Assembly: GCA_002372235.1 (NCBI GenBank)
Contig: DFJI01000010.1
Location: forward strand, 6,977 to 70,976
DNA: 64,000 nucleotides
Direction: 5' to 3'
Origin: Prevotella sp. UBA3675
GTDB lineage: Bacteria > Bacteroidota > Bacteroidia > Bacteroidales > Bacteroidaceae
The notes beneath the pieces are model-generated. The model was not told the origin of the DNA, made no database searches, and saw only the letters and a list, made by a program, of their open reading frames with translations. Both the position numbers and the translations under genes were made by a program. Positions 28,932-37,987 of this stretch are shown one piece after another; within the stretch, counting starts at the first letter, position 1, and every line of letters begins with the position of its first letter.

Positions 28932-30129
28932 TTCTTACTAAACAGACTGAAATCAAGGTGACTACGGAAAGTGACAAGGTGGTGATGAAAAAACTATTAT
29001 ACCCCATCTGCACCTGAAGCAGCCCCGACAGTGCACAGGCCGCCATCATGGATACTGCCATCAGAGACTTGGCCAGTTTCTTATTTGGCAAAGAAGTCTG
29101 ATAAGCCAGATATGCCGACAGTCCCAGCCCATAGGCCAGCTGTTCTATGAGCACGCTAAGGCTCACCAACCACATTTCGGATGGCTGCCAATAGCTCAAC
29201 AACGTATAAACGATGCTGGGAAGAGCCAACACCACGCCCATCGGCACCAACAACGGCCCTACCCCAAGCCTACGAACCAACTTGTTGCCTGCCACCACAC
29301 CGATGGTGACACCCAACACGCCCACCGTTCCCATCACGAAGCCGAACTCTTGAGGGGAGAACCCTAAGCCGCCACTGCTCCGATTCTCGACAAGGAACAG
29401 GACGGCCATTTTTCCCTGCATGATGGCTGCAAAGAGAAAGGTGAGGAGGAACATGACTGAGGCAGCGGGCAGACGATGGCCCGTCACGCTCTCCAATGCC
29501 GCTTCATCCTGATGCAGCTGCAAGCCTCGGGGCCTCAGACGACTCAGACACATCAAATGCCAAAAGAACAGTAAGAGGAAGATAAGGGCCACGCAGTAAG
29601 TCGTGTAGCGCCAGGAGAACACTTGCGCATTGCGATAGACCACCTGCAGGTTTCCTACCAGCATCACCAGTACGCCCAACCCTACGACATCAGCCAGCTT
29701 ACGCGACAGTTCCCTGACAGTCCTGTAAGTCGCTGAATCCTCCTTACCCACCGCCACCTTATAGAATGTATCTACAGCCACGTTATGCACCGAAGTGAGA
29801 CATGCGATGAGCAGCAACAGGACGAGTGTCATCCACAACGAGGAGAGGACAAAAGCCAGCACCGTGAAAGCCATGACGAGCAACAGCTCTGTCAAGAGAA
29901 TGATTCGCTGGCTGTTGCGCTGCCAATCGACGAGCGGCTTCCACTTATATTTCAGCACCCAAGGCAAATAGCAAAGTGCTACGCAGGCGGTGGTCTCAGC
30001 ATTGTCAAGCCCCGTCTGCCGCAGCATGAGAAGCGACACGAAGAACACAATGACATAGAGTAGTCCCTTTGCAAAATACAAAGTGGGCAACCACCTCAAT
30101 GTGCTCATCTGTTCGCTATTGTGCTTCAT
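28903..30129 (-). CDS. MFS transporter, AmpG-like (second copy)
   Basis: At 408 aa it has about twelve spans. The N-terminal pattern LRWLPTLYFAKGLLYVIVFF and then ACVALCYLPWVLKYKWKPLVDW is the AmpG-type first loop (xLPWxxKxxWxPLVD). AmpG imports anhydro-muropeptides for cell wall recycling. This copy is more divergent than its neighbour, and the substrate is inferred from family only. It starts three bases after the stop of the upstream paralogue, so both are on one transcript. Confidence 0.78.
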   Translation of the reverse strand: MKHNSEQMSTLRWLPTLYFAKGLLYVIVFFVSLLMLRQTGLDNAETTACVALCYLPWVLKYKWKPLVDWQRNSQRIILLTELLLVMAFTVLAFVLSSLWMTLVLLLLIACLTSVHNVAVDTFYKVAVGKEDSATYRTVRELSRKLADVVGLGVLVMLVGNLQVVYRNAQVFSWRYTTYCVALIFLLLFFWHLMCLSRLRPRGLQLHQDEAALESVTGHRLPAASVMFLLTFLFAAIMQGKMAVLFLVENRSSGGLGFSPQEFGFVMGTVGVLGVTIGVVAGNKLVRRLGVGPLLVPMGVVLALPSIVYTLLSYWQPSEMWLVSLSVLIEQLAYGLGLSAYLAYQTSLPNKKLAKSLMAVSMMAACALSGLLQVQMGYNSFFITTLSLSVVTLISVCLVRKYSGSESFV

Positions 30130-30132
30130 TGC

Positions 30133-31407
30133 TTACGATTTCTTTTTACCAAACTCTGGGTCAATCTTCAGGAAGGCGCAGACCACGTAGGTTGCCAGAC
30201 AGCAGACAATGGTCCAGACGAAGAAGTGCTGATAGCCGAGTGTCTCCTGCAGCCATCCTGCAACCATACCCGGCAACATCATGCCAAGGGCCATGATACC
30301 CGTACAGATGGCATAGTGTGCCGTCTTATGCTCGCCTTCGGAGAAATAGATAAGATAGAGCATATAGGCTGTGAAGCCGAAGCCATAGCCGAATTGCTCA
30401 ACAAAGATGCAGACATTGACCACTGTGAGCCCTGCGGGCTGCACGTAGCTCAGATACACATACACCAAGTCGGGCAAGGTGATGGCAAGCGCCATAGGCC
30501 ACAACCACTTGCGAAGTCCGCCCTGAGCCACCGCAAAACCGCCCAGAATACCGCCCACGGTGAGTCCGATGATGCCAACTGTTCCATAGACGAAGCCCAC
30601 TTCACTGGTTGTCAGTCCCAGTCCGCCCTTCTCCAACGGGTCGAGCAGGAAGGGATTGATGAGTTTCACCAGTTGCGCCTCTGGCAGACGGTAAAGCAGC
30701 ATAAAGAGGATGGCCACGCCCGCGTTTTTCTTCGTGAAGAATGACTCGAAGGTTCTCACGAACTCTCGCACGATGGTCTTGGGCGAGACGTTGCTCACGG
30801 GCTTGTCACTCACGGGGCGAGGCAGAACATACTGATGATAGAGCGATGCCAGCAGGAAGAAGGCCGACAGCACTCCGAACACCACCATCCATGCCAACGG
30901 AATGTTGTCGGTCTGTGTTTCCAACCATCCTGCCAGTATCACCAGCAATCCCTGTCCTGCCACATTGGCAATACGATAGAAGGTGCTGCGTATTCCCACA
31001 TAAAATGACTGTTCGTGGTCGTCGAGTGCGTGCATATAGAAGCCGTCGGCTGCTATATCGTGCGTAGCCGACGTGAATGCCACAAGCCAGAAGGCAGCAA
31101 GCGACAGCTGAAAGAAAAATGTTGTGGGCAGTGAGAACGCGATGCAAGCAAAGGCGATGGCGATGATGAACTGCATCGTCACCGTCCACCAGCGCTTGGT
31201 CTTCACCAAGTCAACGAAGGGGCTCCAAAACGGCTTGATGACCCAAGGCAGATAGAGCCAACCTGTGTAAAGGGCAATATCGGTATTCGATATGCCCAGA
31301 CGTTTATACAAGATAACAGATATGGTCATCACTGCCACATAGGGCAGTCCTTCGGCCATATAGAGTGAAGGAATCCAGAACCAAGGATGTTTACGTTTGC
31401 TATTCAT
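30133..31407 (-). CDS. MFS transporter, AmpG-like (first copy)
   Basis: At 424 aa it has the AmpG signature region WFWIPSLYMAEGLPYVAVMT and LYLPWVIKPFWSPFVDLVKTKR. THDIAADGFYMHALDDHEQ is typical of span 4 in this family. Muropeptide import is the likely role. It follows the SpoIID fusion gene by 30 bases on the same strand, linking a peptidoglycan-active domain with muropeptide-type permeases. Duplication followed by divergence explains the pair. Confidence 0.83.
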   Translation of the reverse strand: MNSKRKHPWFWIPSLYMAEGLPYVAVMTISVILYKRLGISNTDIALYTGWLYLPWVIKPFWSPFVDLVKTKRWWTVTMQFIIAIAFACIAFSLPTTFFFQLSLAAFWLVAFTSATHDIAADGFYMHALDDHEQSFYVGIRSTFYRIANVAGQGLLVILAGWLETQTDNIPLAWMVVFGVLSAFFLLASLYHQYVLPRPVSDKPVSNVSPKTIVREFVRTFESFFTKKNAGVAILFMLLYRLPEAQLVKLINPFLLDPLEKGGLGLTTSEVGFVYGTVGIIGLTVGGILGGFAVAQGGLRKWLWPMALAITLPDLVYVYLSYVQPAGLTVVNVCIFVEQFGYGFGFTAYMLYLIYFSEGEHKTAHYAICTGIMALGMMLPGMVAGWLQETLGYQHFFVWTIVCCLATYVVCAFLKIDPEFGKKKS

Positions 31408-31437
31408 TATTATGAAATTACTAATGTGTTTATTTAC

Positions 31438-34400
31438 TTATTTATAGAGCTTCATAATCTTTGCTCCCCGATAATAGTAGAGCAAGATGTCGTCGTACTT
31501 ATAGCCGCGCTCGCCCATCACGGCTGCACCGATCTGGCAAAGTCCTACGCCGTGTCCCCAACCTCTTCCGTTGAGTACGAACAGACCGTTCTTCTTCTCT
31601 ACGTCGAAGGCCGAACTATACAGATGGGTCTCACTAAGTACACGCCTGATTTCCAGTTCTTTACCAATGATGAACGAGCGCTTTGAACCGACAATCTTCA
31701 GTCGCCAGATACGACCGCTCTTGCCACGGTCCAGCGGAACGAGGTCTATGATGTCGCCAAGGTCCATCTTCAGTTTCCTATTCACGAGCTCGGTGAGCGT
31801 GGCCTGATCGTACTCCACCTTCCAGTTGTAGAAGTCGGGGGTCTCTTGGTCATAGTCATTCAGCACCTGTCGCAGGATCTTTGCATCATTGGTGTGACAG
31901 AAAGGATCGTCAATGGAGACAAGATAGGGCTTGGGCGTGTCTTCCCAACAATATTGGAACTCCTCGGTCTTGCCGCCACAACATTTCGAAAAGCGTGCAT
32001 CGCATAATTCATCGCCAAACATCAGCACCTGTCCGCGCGTGGCTTCTATCGCATCTGCTATCGTCTTGCTCGTAGCACGGGTGATGCCTTGGTAGCGCTG
32101 ACAATGGTCGTCGGCACATACATCAAACAGCGTGTGGTCCTCACGGTCGTACCAGCGAATGAGTTCGTCTTCCTTTCTCACAAACGAGAAGAAGCCGTCG
32201 GTTCTCTTCTTCCCACTCTGCTCGCGTTTCCGTTTCTGTGACAGGAGCCACGAACGCGAAATGACTGCATGGGCTTTCAGCAACTCGAGCGAGGAAGTAG
32301 CACTCATTTCACTTGATATGACACTCTCCAGATATTGCTCTGTGGGCAGTTCGTTGATGGCTACGATATTGTCGGCATCTACCACCAGTCGGAGCGCACC
32401 TCTGAATTCCTGTGTCTCCTGCCGCTCCCAGTGGAAGTTGACACCAATCGTTACGTCACAGAGCGAGAACGAGGCATTCGCGCCTTGCGGTGTAAAAAGC
32501 AGTTCGCGATACTGCTGTCCATGCCAGAGTATGCCGCCTTCCGACAGTTTCACCTCCTGTTCGCCCTCGATGGTCTCGCCTTTGGCCATATAGGGCGTGT
32601 TGAGTGAGAAGCGCAGGCACTGTCTGCTCAGTATTCCCACCGCTACGACGGGTTCCTTGCGCTCAGCCGTCTCTTGACGAACGTCGAGCGATACTTCCTT
32701 CAACCGTTCCTTCAACTGGGTGAAAGCTACTTCAGAGAGCGCACACTCCCGCAAGATAGCCACCGCCTTCTCGGATGTTATCTTCTCGAAATCCTCACCT
32801 CTTGGGGTGATGATGAGGCCGGCCATATCAAGCGACCCCGGACTGACCGTCATCTGCTCGTCGCCTGTAGCCTGATAACAGGCAGGGCGGTGTTTCTCAC
32901 GGGGAAACACTACGGTCACGAGTTCTCCATTCGGCTGAGATTCGCCTCCCGTCAGCTCATACTGCCGCCAACACACTACGTTCATCATCGGCTCTATCTC
33001 GTCGTCAGCCTTCTGCAGCTTGCCATAGAGCACGTTAAACATCCGGGCGGCCATTTTCTCCGTCTTGCTGCGAATGACCAAAGCAGGACACACATAATCC
33101 TCAATGGATGCAATCTCAGTTTCGTCATCGAGCTTCAACAGTGTCTGCATGCTGCGGCTCAATCGCTGCCAGTCGCGCTGCAAGGGGAGCATTGACGCGC
33201 CATCGGGCCCTTGCGTCACGCCAGCTTGCAGGTGAGCGTGGTCTGGTGCCGAGGCTCCGCACTTCGGACCGTTGTAGAACACCGTCAGGTCGGGGTATCT
33301 GCACAACAGCTTCAGCATTTCGTCGAACATGGGCTGAATGGCCTGCGGCCTGTGTTGCAACACGGGTATGGTGAAGTGCATTGGGAGTATGGGGAAGGGA
33401 TTGACGAGCAACTCAAACCGACCGTCGAGCACCCGCTTCATTTGTAGCTCAGGGCGATTCGCTCCACAGAGGAAACAAGGTCTTTCCATGATGGCCTCTT
33501 TCGACATCTTTGCACCCGTTGAGACCATGCGAGCTGGATTGTACTGCACACGCAATGGGGTCGAATCGGTTGTCAGCTCTCGCGTCTTCACTCCAGTCAG
33601 GTATCGGTATCTTTCGCGCACTTCGTCCCACGTGCGTAGCTGTCGGTCGAAGAAGCGGTTGAGCGATCCCATCTCCCCCCACTCCACCTTTCTCTCGGCT
33701 TCCGGGTCGGTTGTCCGTTCCTTTCTGCGCATGTTACGATGCTGTCGCGCCTTGATTTCCAACGTGCGCAGCTGGTCTTTATATAAATTGTTCGCGTTGA
33801 TGCGGTCTATGCTCAGTGCGGCATCGCTGTTGCCCCCCCATCGGCGACACAGGTACAGCTCGTCGTAGATGCGCCCTATACGGTAGAAGCGCGAGAAGTA
33901 AAGCCCCATCGCATAGTCCTCGCCATAGGATGTGTTGGGCAGTTGCACCTGACGGAGCAGTGGCGTGAAGAAAGCACGCGGCGCCCCCAGTCCGTTGATG
34001 CGCAGGGCGTTGTTCGGTCCGTTCTCGTCGGTCCATTCCTTATGTGCAATCAGTCCGGGAGGCAGCGTGTTCAGCTCAAAATCGCACATGCGATACGAAC
34101 CGATGACCATAGCCGCCTGTTGCTTATGGAAAGCATCGACAATCGTCTGCAGCGTATTTTCCGACGAGTACAGATCGTCGGAATCCAACTGCACGGCAAA
34201 ACGACCGCATCGACTGTCATTCACAGCCTCGTTCCAGCAGCCGCCTATGCCTAAGTCGCTACGCTCCGGAATGATATGGACCAAAGCCTCGCCATATTCT
34301 TTCTTCAGTTCGCGCAGAATGTCGGTTGTTCCATCAGTAGAATGATTATCTACCACCATTATATTATAGTCGAACGTAGCTTTCTGTGAAAGCGCACTCT

Positions 34401-35205
34401 TCACGGCATCGCGGATGGTCTTGGCACGATTATAAACGGGAATGATGACTGAAGCCTCACGCTCGAACTGCTGCTCACTGAAATCAATAGAGCGATAGCG
34501 CGAAGTATCGACCAGCGCCCCTATTTCGCGCAAATGATTGGTTGCCACCTTTTCCATCTCCACTTGCAAGTCACGGTTGGCTGGGTTCACGTAGTCGAAC
34601 TGTTTCACGCCACTGGCTCTCACATCGCGCTCCTCTTCTGTATAAAGCAGTTCGTTCAGGTGAACAAGCTCACCTTCACGACTCAGGAACAGGCGCAAGT
34701 CGTAAAGCCCGGCGAAAGAGAGTGAAGCGGTTCCCGCCTGTGCAGCCCACTTTTTCATAAGCGAGGTACGTATGAGGAGCAGCGAACCGAAGTCGAAGTC
34801 GTCGCGCACACTGCCCAACTGGTAGCCGATAGCAGGATGTTTCTCTGTGAGCACCTTGCCGTCAACGGTCTTGCGTTCATAGTGGTCGGCATATACCATT
34901 GCAGCGGCTGCATCGGTAGCCACACGTGTCATGCGCTCCAGTGCTCCTTCACCTAACAGGAGTGGGGTCGCCTTTGTAATCAGTAGTACATAGTCAGCCG
35001 TAGCCAGCTCAGCCATTTGCCTGAGTGTAGAAGCTGCAGTCAACCGATTCTCCAAGACTAAAGTGTTCCATTTACAATAATGTTGCGCAGTTTCCATCAA
35101 CAGATAGATACTGCGCAACATTGTACTCTTGGCAAACTGTTCAGCTGTAGCTTCTGCTACAGCCATATCATCACAGGGGATGAATATATCAACAGATTTT
35201 CTCAT
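31438..35205 (-). CDS. GT2 - HIT-like (DUF4922-like) - SpoIID fusion protein
   Basis: This 1255-residue protein joins at least three activities. Residues 1-230 look like a decayed glycosyltransferase-A fold. Residues 251-480 are a GT2 domain with [11 protein letters not shown] (253-263), DNHSTDG (286-292) and DSDD (341-344). Residues about 555-800 have a Cys pair C577/C580 and HAHLQ (656-660), a histidine-triad-like motif as in GalT and Ap4A phosphorylases; I believe this is DUF4922. Residues about 850-1255 are SpoIID/LytB-like, with [12 protein letters not shown] (957-968), [12 protein letters not shown] (975-986) and [15 protein letters not shown] (1213-1227). SpoIID domains normally cut peptidoglycan outside the cytoplasm, yet no signal peptide or membrane span is visible here. 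Confidence 0.85.
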   Translation of the reverse strand: MRKSVDIFIPCDDMAVAEATAEQFAKSTMLRSIYLLMETAQHYCKWNTLVLENRLTAASTLRQMAELATADYVLLITKATPLLLGEGALERMTRVATDAAAAMVYADHYERKTVDGKVLTEKHPAIGYQLGSVRDDFDFGSLLLIRTSLMKKWAAQAGTASLSFAGLYDLRLFLSREGELVHLNELLYTEEERDVRASGVKQFDYVNPANRDLQVEMEKVATNHLREIGALVDTSRYRSIDFSEQQFEREASVIIPVYNRAKTIRDAVKSALSQKATFDYNIMVVDNHSTDGTTDILRELKKEYGEALVHIIPERSDLGIGGCWNEAVNDSRCGRFAVQLDSDDLYSSENTLQTIVDAFHKQQAAMVIGSYRMCDFELNTLPPGLIAHKEWTDENGPNNALRINGLGAPRAFFTPLLRQVQLPNTSYGEDYAMGLYFSRFYRIGRIYDELYLCRRWGGNSDAALSIDRINANNLYKDQLRTLEIKARQHRNMRRKERTTDPEAERKVEWGEMGSLNRFFDRQLRTWDEVRERYRYLTGVKTRELTTDSTPLRVQYNPARMVSTGAKMSKEAIMERPCFLCGANRPELQMKRVLDGRFELLVNPFPILPMHFTIPVLQHRPQAIQPMFDEMLKLLCRYPDLTVFYNGPKCGASAPDHAHLQAGVTQGPDGASMLPLQRDWQRLSRSMQTLLKLDDETEIASIEDYVCPALVIRSKTEKMAARMFNVLYGKLQKADDEIEPMMNVVCWRQYELTGGESQPNGELVTVVFPREKHRPACYQATGDEQMTVSPGSLDMAGLIITPRGEDFEKITSEKAVAILRECALSEVAFTQLKERLKEVSLDVRQETAERKEPVVAVGILSRQCLRFSLNTPYMAKGETIEGEQEVKLSEGGILWHGQQYRELLFTPQGANASFSLCDVTIGVNFHWERQETQEFRGALRLVVDADNIVAINELPTEQYLESVISSEMSATSSLELLKAHAVISRSWLLSQKRKREQSGKKRTDGFFSFVRKEDELIRWYDREDHTLFDVCADDHCQRYQGITRATSKTIADAIEATRGQVLMFGDELCDARFSKCCGGKTEEFQYCWEDTPKPYLVSIDDPFCHTNDAKILRQVLNDYDQETPDFYNWKVEYDQATLTELVNRKLKMDLGDIIDLVPLDRGKSGRIWRLKIVGSKRSFIIGKELEIRRVLSETHLYSSAFDVEKKNGLFVLNGRGWGHGVGLCQIGAAVMGERGYKYDDILLYYYRGAKIMKLYK

Positions 35206-35230
35206 TCGAACTAAAATGCTAATTTTTCTG

Positions 35231-35238
35231 CAAAATTA
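35231..35238 (-). promoter_or_regulatory. -7 promoter element for the SpoIID-fusion/AmpG operon
   Basis: TAATTTTG followed by C on the minus strand, 25 bases before the fusion gene start. TTTTG-like sequence upstream may be the -33 box. Confidence 0.55.
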
Positions 35239-35288
35239 AACAAAATAATTCGAATTAAAGGCTTGTTCACCTTATAATTAATATTAAT

Positions 35289-35948
35289 TTAGCCATTACG
35301 CATTTGTTCCAGCAGGCTCCGCTGCCGCTCAGAGAGCTGTGTGGGCAGCGTCACGTTGAAAGTCAGAATCAGATCAGAGCCTCCATTTCCCTTTCCGCGC
35401 AGCCTCACCTTCGAGCCAGGCTGAGTGCCGGGTTTCACCTTCAATCTCAGTTTCTGTGAGCCTAGTGACAGCACTACATCGCCACCCAACAAGGCGGTGT
35501 ACATATCAATATTGACCGATGCCTGTGTGTCCTGTGGTGCGCTCTGCTGCCAGCCTGTACTTTGACCAGCACCTCTGCCGTGCATTCCGCCGAACAGGTT
35601 CTCAAAGAACGAGCTGAAGCCGCTGCCTCCTTTGAAACTACTGAAATCGAAACCTTCGAACGGAGAGCCTTCCCCCTGTCCGAAACCGCTAAAGCCACCC
35701 TGACCGCCTCCGAACGCATCGGCCTGTCGCCACTGTTCGCCATACTGATCATACTTGCGCCGCTTTTCGGGATCGTTCAGTACGTCGTAGGCTTCATTAA
35801 GCGCCTGAAACTTAGCCTTCGCTTTAGGGTCATCAGGATGCAAGTCGGGATGAAATTGCTTAGCCCTTTTCAGATAAGCTTTCTTTACATCCTTCTGCGC
35901 AATGTTCTTATCTACGCCTAAAATTTTGTAATAGTCAACAAATGCCAT
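35289..35948 (-). CDS. Short DnaJ/CbpA-type co-chaperone
   Basis: Residues 1-70 are a J domain with HPD (FHPDLHPDD). A Gly/Phe-rich linker (about 78-135) follows, then one C-terminal beta domain ([23 protein letters not shown]). At 219 aa it is much shorter than CbpA (about 306 aa in E. coli) and has no zinc domain, so most of the first client-binding domain is missing. It would stimulate DnaK on a particular subset of clients. It stands alone before rplU, on the opposite strand. Confidence 0.85.
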   Translation of the reverse strand: MAFVDYYKILGVDKNIAQKDVKKAYLKRAKQFHPDLHPDDPKAKAKFQALNEAYDVLNDPEKRRKYDQYGEQWRQADAFGGGQGGFSGFGQGEGSPFEGFDFSSFKGGSGFSSFFENLFGGMHGRGAGQSTGWQQSAPQDTQASVNIDMYTALLGGDVVLSLGSQKLRLKVKPGTQPGSKVRLRGKGNGGSDLILTFNVTLPTQLSERQRSLLEQMRNG

Positions 35949-36116
35949 AATCTTTCGTCTCCTTTCTTTACAGAAGTGACAGCAAAAAACATGCCAATCA
36001 AATATATCACGGTTTGAGACAGGTCTTTTGGCGATTTAAGCCGTCTTATTCGTTAAACTTGGTTAAACATTAAATGCAAAGGCAAAGCACACGCAAAGTA
36101 TATGAGGAAAAATAAG

Positions 36117-36124
36117 TACCTTTG
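36117..36124 (+). promoter_or_regulatory. -7 promoter element for rplU-rpmA
   Basis: TACCTTTG followed by CAG, exact TAnnTTTG. It gives a leader of about 85 bases before the rplU ATG. Confidence 0.6.
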
Positions 36125-36213
36125 CAGCCCGAAAGAGTCCGTGGAGGCTGGGTGAAGTGTGTACGGACGTACACCGCCTTACGGAAAAACCCCTAAAATA
36201 CAAACAAAAAACA
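36125..36213 (+). promoter_or_regulatory. Structured leader of rplU, possible autoregulatory element
   Basis: The leader contains CAGCC/GGCTG near 36125-36150 and the hairpin GTGTAC-ggac-GTACAC near 36160-36175. GTCCGT at 36139-36144 can pair with ACGGAC in that hairpin loop region or with a later ACGGA, so two folds compete. Leaders that bind their own protein are known for ribosomal protein operons. Whether this is one is inference. Confidence 0.4.
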
Positions 36214-36531
36214 ATGTACGCAATTGTAGAAATTCAGGGTCAGCAGTTCAAGGCTGAGGAGGGCAAGAAGCTCTTCGTTCACCACATGAAAGACGTGGAG
36301 GAAGGCAAGACTGTTGAATTTGACAAAGTGCTGCTCGTAGATGCCGACGGCGCTGTCAAGGTTGGCGCACCCACCGTAGATGGTGCAAAAGTAGTAGTAG
36401 AAGTAGTGAAACCGCTGGTGAAGGGCGAGAAAGTAATCGTCTTCAAGATGAAGCGCCGCAAGGACTACCGCAAACGCAACGGTCATCGCGAGCAGTTCAC
36501 TCAGGTAGAAGTTAAACAGGTAATCGCTTAA
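36214..36531 (+). CDS. rplU: 50S ribosomal protein L21
   Basis: L21 is a large-subunit protein binding 23S rRNA near L20. The start [19 protein letters not shown] and the C-terminal stretch [23 protein letters not shown] are diagnostic. I choose the ATG giving 105 aa, the family length; an upstream in-frame ATG would add 19 residues encoded within the structured leader. It is the first gene of the L21-L27 operon. Confidence 0.97.
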   Translation: MYAIVEIQGQQFKAEEGKKLFVHHMKDVEEGKTVEFDKVLLVDADGAVKVGAPTVDGAKVVVEVVKPLVKGEKVIVFKMKRRKDYRKRNGHREQFTQVEVKQVIA

Positions 36532-36550
36532 ACGCAAGGAGGAACAAGAA

Positions 36551-36814
36551 ATGGCACATAAAAAAGGTGTAGGTAGTTCTAAGAACGGCCGCGAGAGTGC
36601 AGCACAGCGACTCGGCGTGAAAATCTGGGGTGGCCAGAAAGTGCAGGCAGGCAACATCATCGTTCGCCAGCGCGGTACGCATCACAACCCCGGCAACGGT
36701 GTAGGTATTGGTAAGGACGACACGCTCTATGCCCTCATTGATGGCACAGTGAATTTCCACAAGGGAAAGCGCGACAAGAGCGTCGTTTCAGTAATTCCTG
36801 AAGCCGAAGCATAA
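36551..36814 (+). CDS. rpmA: 50S ribosomal protein L27
   Basis: L27 reaches the peptidyl transferase centre with its N-terminal tail. [20 protein letters not shown] at the start and [27 protein letters not shown] in the core are diagnostic. No cleavable N-terminal extension of the Firmicutes type is present. The length of 87 aa is normal. It follows rplU by 19 bases and is followed by a strong hairpin. Confidence 0.97.
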   Translation: MAHKKGVGSSKNGRESAAQRLGVKIWGGQKVQAGNIIVRQRGTHHNPGNGVGIGKDDTLYALIDGTVNFHKGKRDKSVVSVIPEAEA

Positions 36815-36860
36815 CAAAAAAAACTTACAAACAAACTTATTCCAAACAAACAACAGATAA

Positions 36861-36890
36861 GCCCTGACTCTCCAATCGGAAAGTCAGGGC
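36861..36890. terminator. Terminator between rpmA and the 50-residue peptide gene
   Basis: GCCCTGACT (36861-36869) pairs with AGTCAGGGC (36882-36890), extended by TCC/GGA inside. T-rich DNA follows on the plus strand. The same stem also lies just after the convergent minus-strand operon. Confidence 0.8.
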
Positions 36891-36914
36891 CTCTGCTTTT
36901 TATTACTCTTTTTA

Positions 36915-37067
36915 TTACTGCGTCAGCATAAGATAGACGCAGACGATAATGATGAGCAAAACTATGAAGATGACAGTCTTCATCATGCAACTGGCCACCT
37001 TCTTGATGAGAAACACGGCTGCGATGATGGCCCCCAACAGCAGGAGATAATAAATGAGATTATCCAT
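36915..37067 (-). CDS. 50-residue two-span membrane peptide
   Basis: The frame starts MDNLIYYLLLLGAIIAAVFL, has a short basic, Cys-containing loop (IKKVASCMMK), then a second hydrophobic stretch ending VYLMLTQ. It begins ten bases after the stop of the pseudouridine synthase gene and ends just before a terminator hairpin, so it is the tail gene of the htpG-rluA operon. I do not recognise a family. The topology is a hairpin with the basic loop in the cytoplasm. Confidence 0.6.
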   Translation of the reverse strand: MDNLIYYLLLLGAIIAAVFLIKKVASCMMKTVIFIVLLIIIVCVYLMLTQ

Positions 37068-37077
37068 ACGGTCGTCT

Positions 37078-37977
37078 TTAGTGTTTGAACATCAATCGGA
37101 ACTGCGTGGGTACAGGTGTCTCAAACTCCATTGGCTCACCCGTGACAGGATGAGTGAAACACAGCAGCCATGCGTGCAGGCACAGGCGGTGAAGGGGATC
37201 GTCGCCGTTGCCGTATTTGGGATCACCACAGACGGGATGTCCCATGTCGGCTGAGTGGACGCGAATCTGATTCTTTCGGCCTGTCTCCAACTTGAACTCT
37301 ACAAGCGAGTGGTCGGTGGTGCGATCCAGCACATGGAAATGGGTGATGGCCAGCTTGCCACCGTTGTCAACGGGCGATGAATAGGTGATGTAGGCTTTGT
37401 TGTCCTTCAGCCAGTTCTGAATAGTGCCTTCATCCTGCTCCATCTCGCCGCTCACTACCGCCACATAGCGACGGTCATAGACGATGTCGTGCCAGTTGTG
37501 CTCCAGTATCTGCTCGGTCTCTATGTCCTTGGCATAGACCATGAGTCCGCTGGTATCACGGTCGAGGCGATGCACCACGTGAGCCGTACACTTCTGACGC
37601 GACTTCTTGAAGTAGTCGTCGAGCACGCTCTTCACATTGAGCGATGAGTGGCCTGCCGCCATCGAGAGAATACCAATGTTCTTCTCTACCACAATGAGCC
37701 AACGGTCTTCATAGACGATTTTCACGTAGCGGCTCTTGAATCCCATCTGGTTGCGCTTGGTCTTGCTCACGGCCACCTTCATGCCCGGCTCCAGGGGGAA
37801 GTCGAACTGCGATACGGTCTTACCGTTCACCTTGACTCCCCTGCCCTGTAGCGTGGCCTTGATTTTCGTGCGGCTCTGCTGCACATTCTCCAGAAGGAAT
37901 GCCAGCAAGCCTTGCGGTGCCTGTACGACATAGTGATCGTAGTCGCCTGCACGATTATTTCCTGTGTTGAATCTCAT
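37078..37977 (-). CDS. RluA-family 23S/tRNA pseudouridine synthase
   Basis: These enzymes isomerise uridine in rRNA or tRNA. The catalytic motif HRLDRDTSGLMVYAK (about 139-153) contains the catalytic Asp. An S4-like RNA-binding region precedes it (GRGVKVNGKTVSQFDFPLEPG). QIRVHSADMGHPVCGDPKYG is the usual C-terminal family block. Whether it is RluC, RluD or another subtype cannot be settled by eye. It follows htpG by ten bases. Confidence 0.9.
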   Translation of the reverse strand: MRFNTGNNRAGDYDHYVVQAPQGLLAFLLENVQQSRTKIKATLQGRGVKVNGKTVSQFDFPLEPGMKVAVSKTKRNQMGFKSRYVKIVYEDRWLIVVEKNIGILSMAAGHSSLNVKSVLDDYFKKSRQKCTAHVVHRLDRDTSGLMVYAKDIETEQILEHNWHDIVYDRRYVAVVSGEMEQDEGTIQNWLKDNKAYITYSSPVDNGGKLAITHFHVLDRTTDHSLVEFKLETGRKNQIRVHSADMGHPVCGDPKYGNGDDPLHRLCLHAWLLCFTHPVTGEPMEFETPVPTQFRLMFKH

Positions 37978-37987
37978 ATATAACGAT

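Noticed and set aside
36157..36213. 19-codon upstream extension of L21
   Set aside because: It covers the structured leader and lacks similarity to L21; the family begins MYAIVEIQG.
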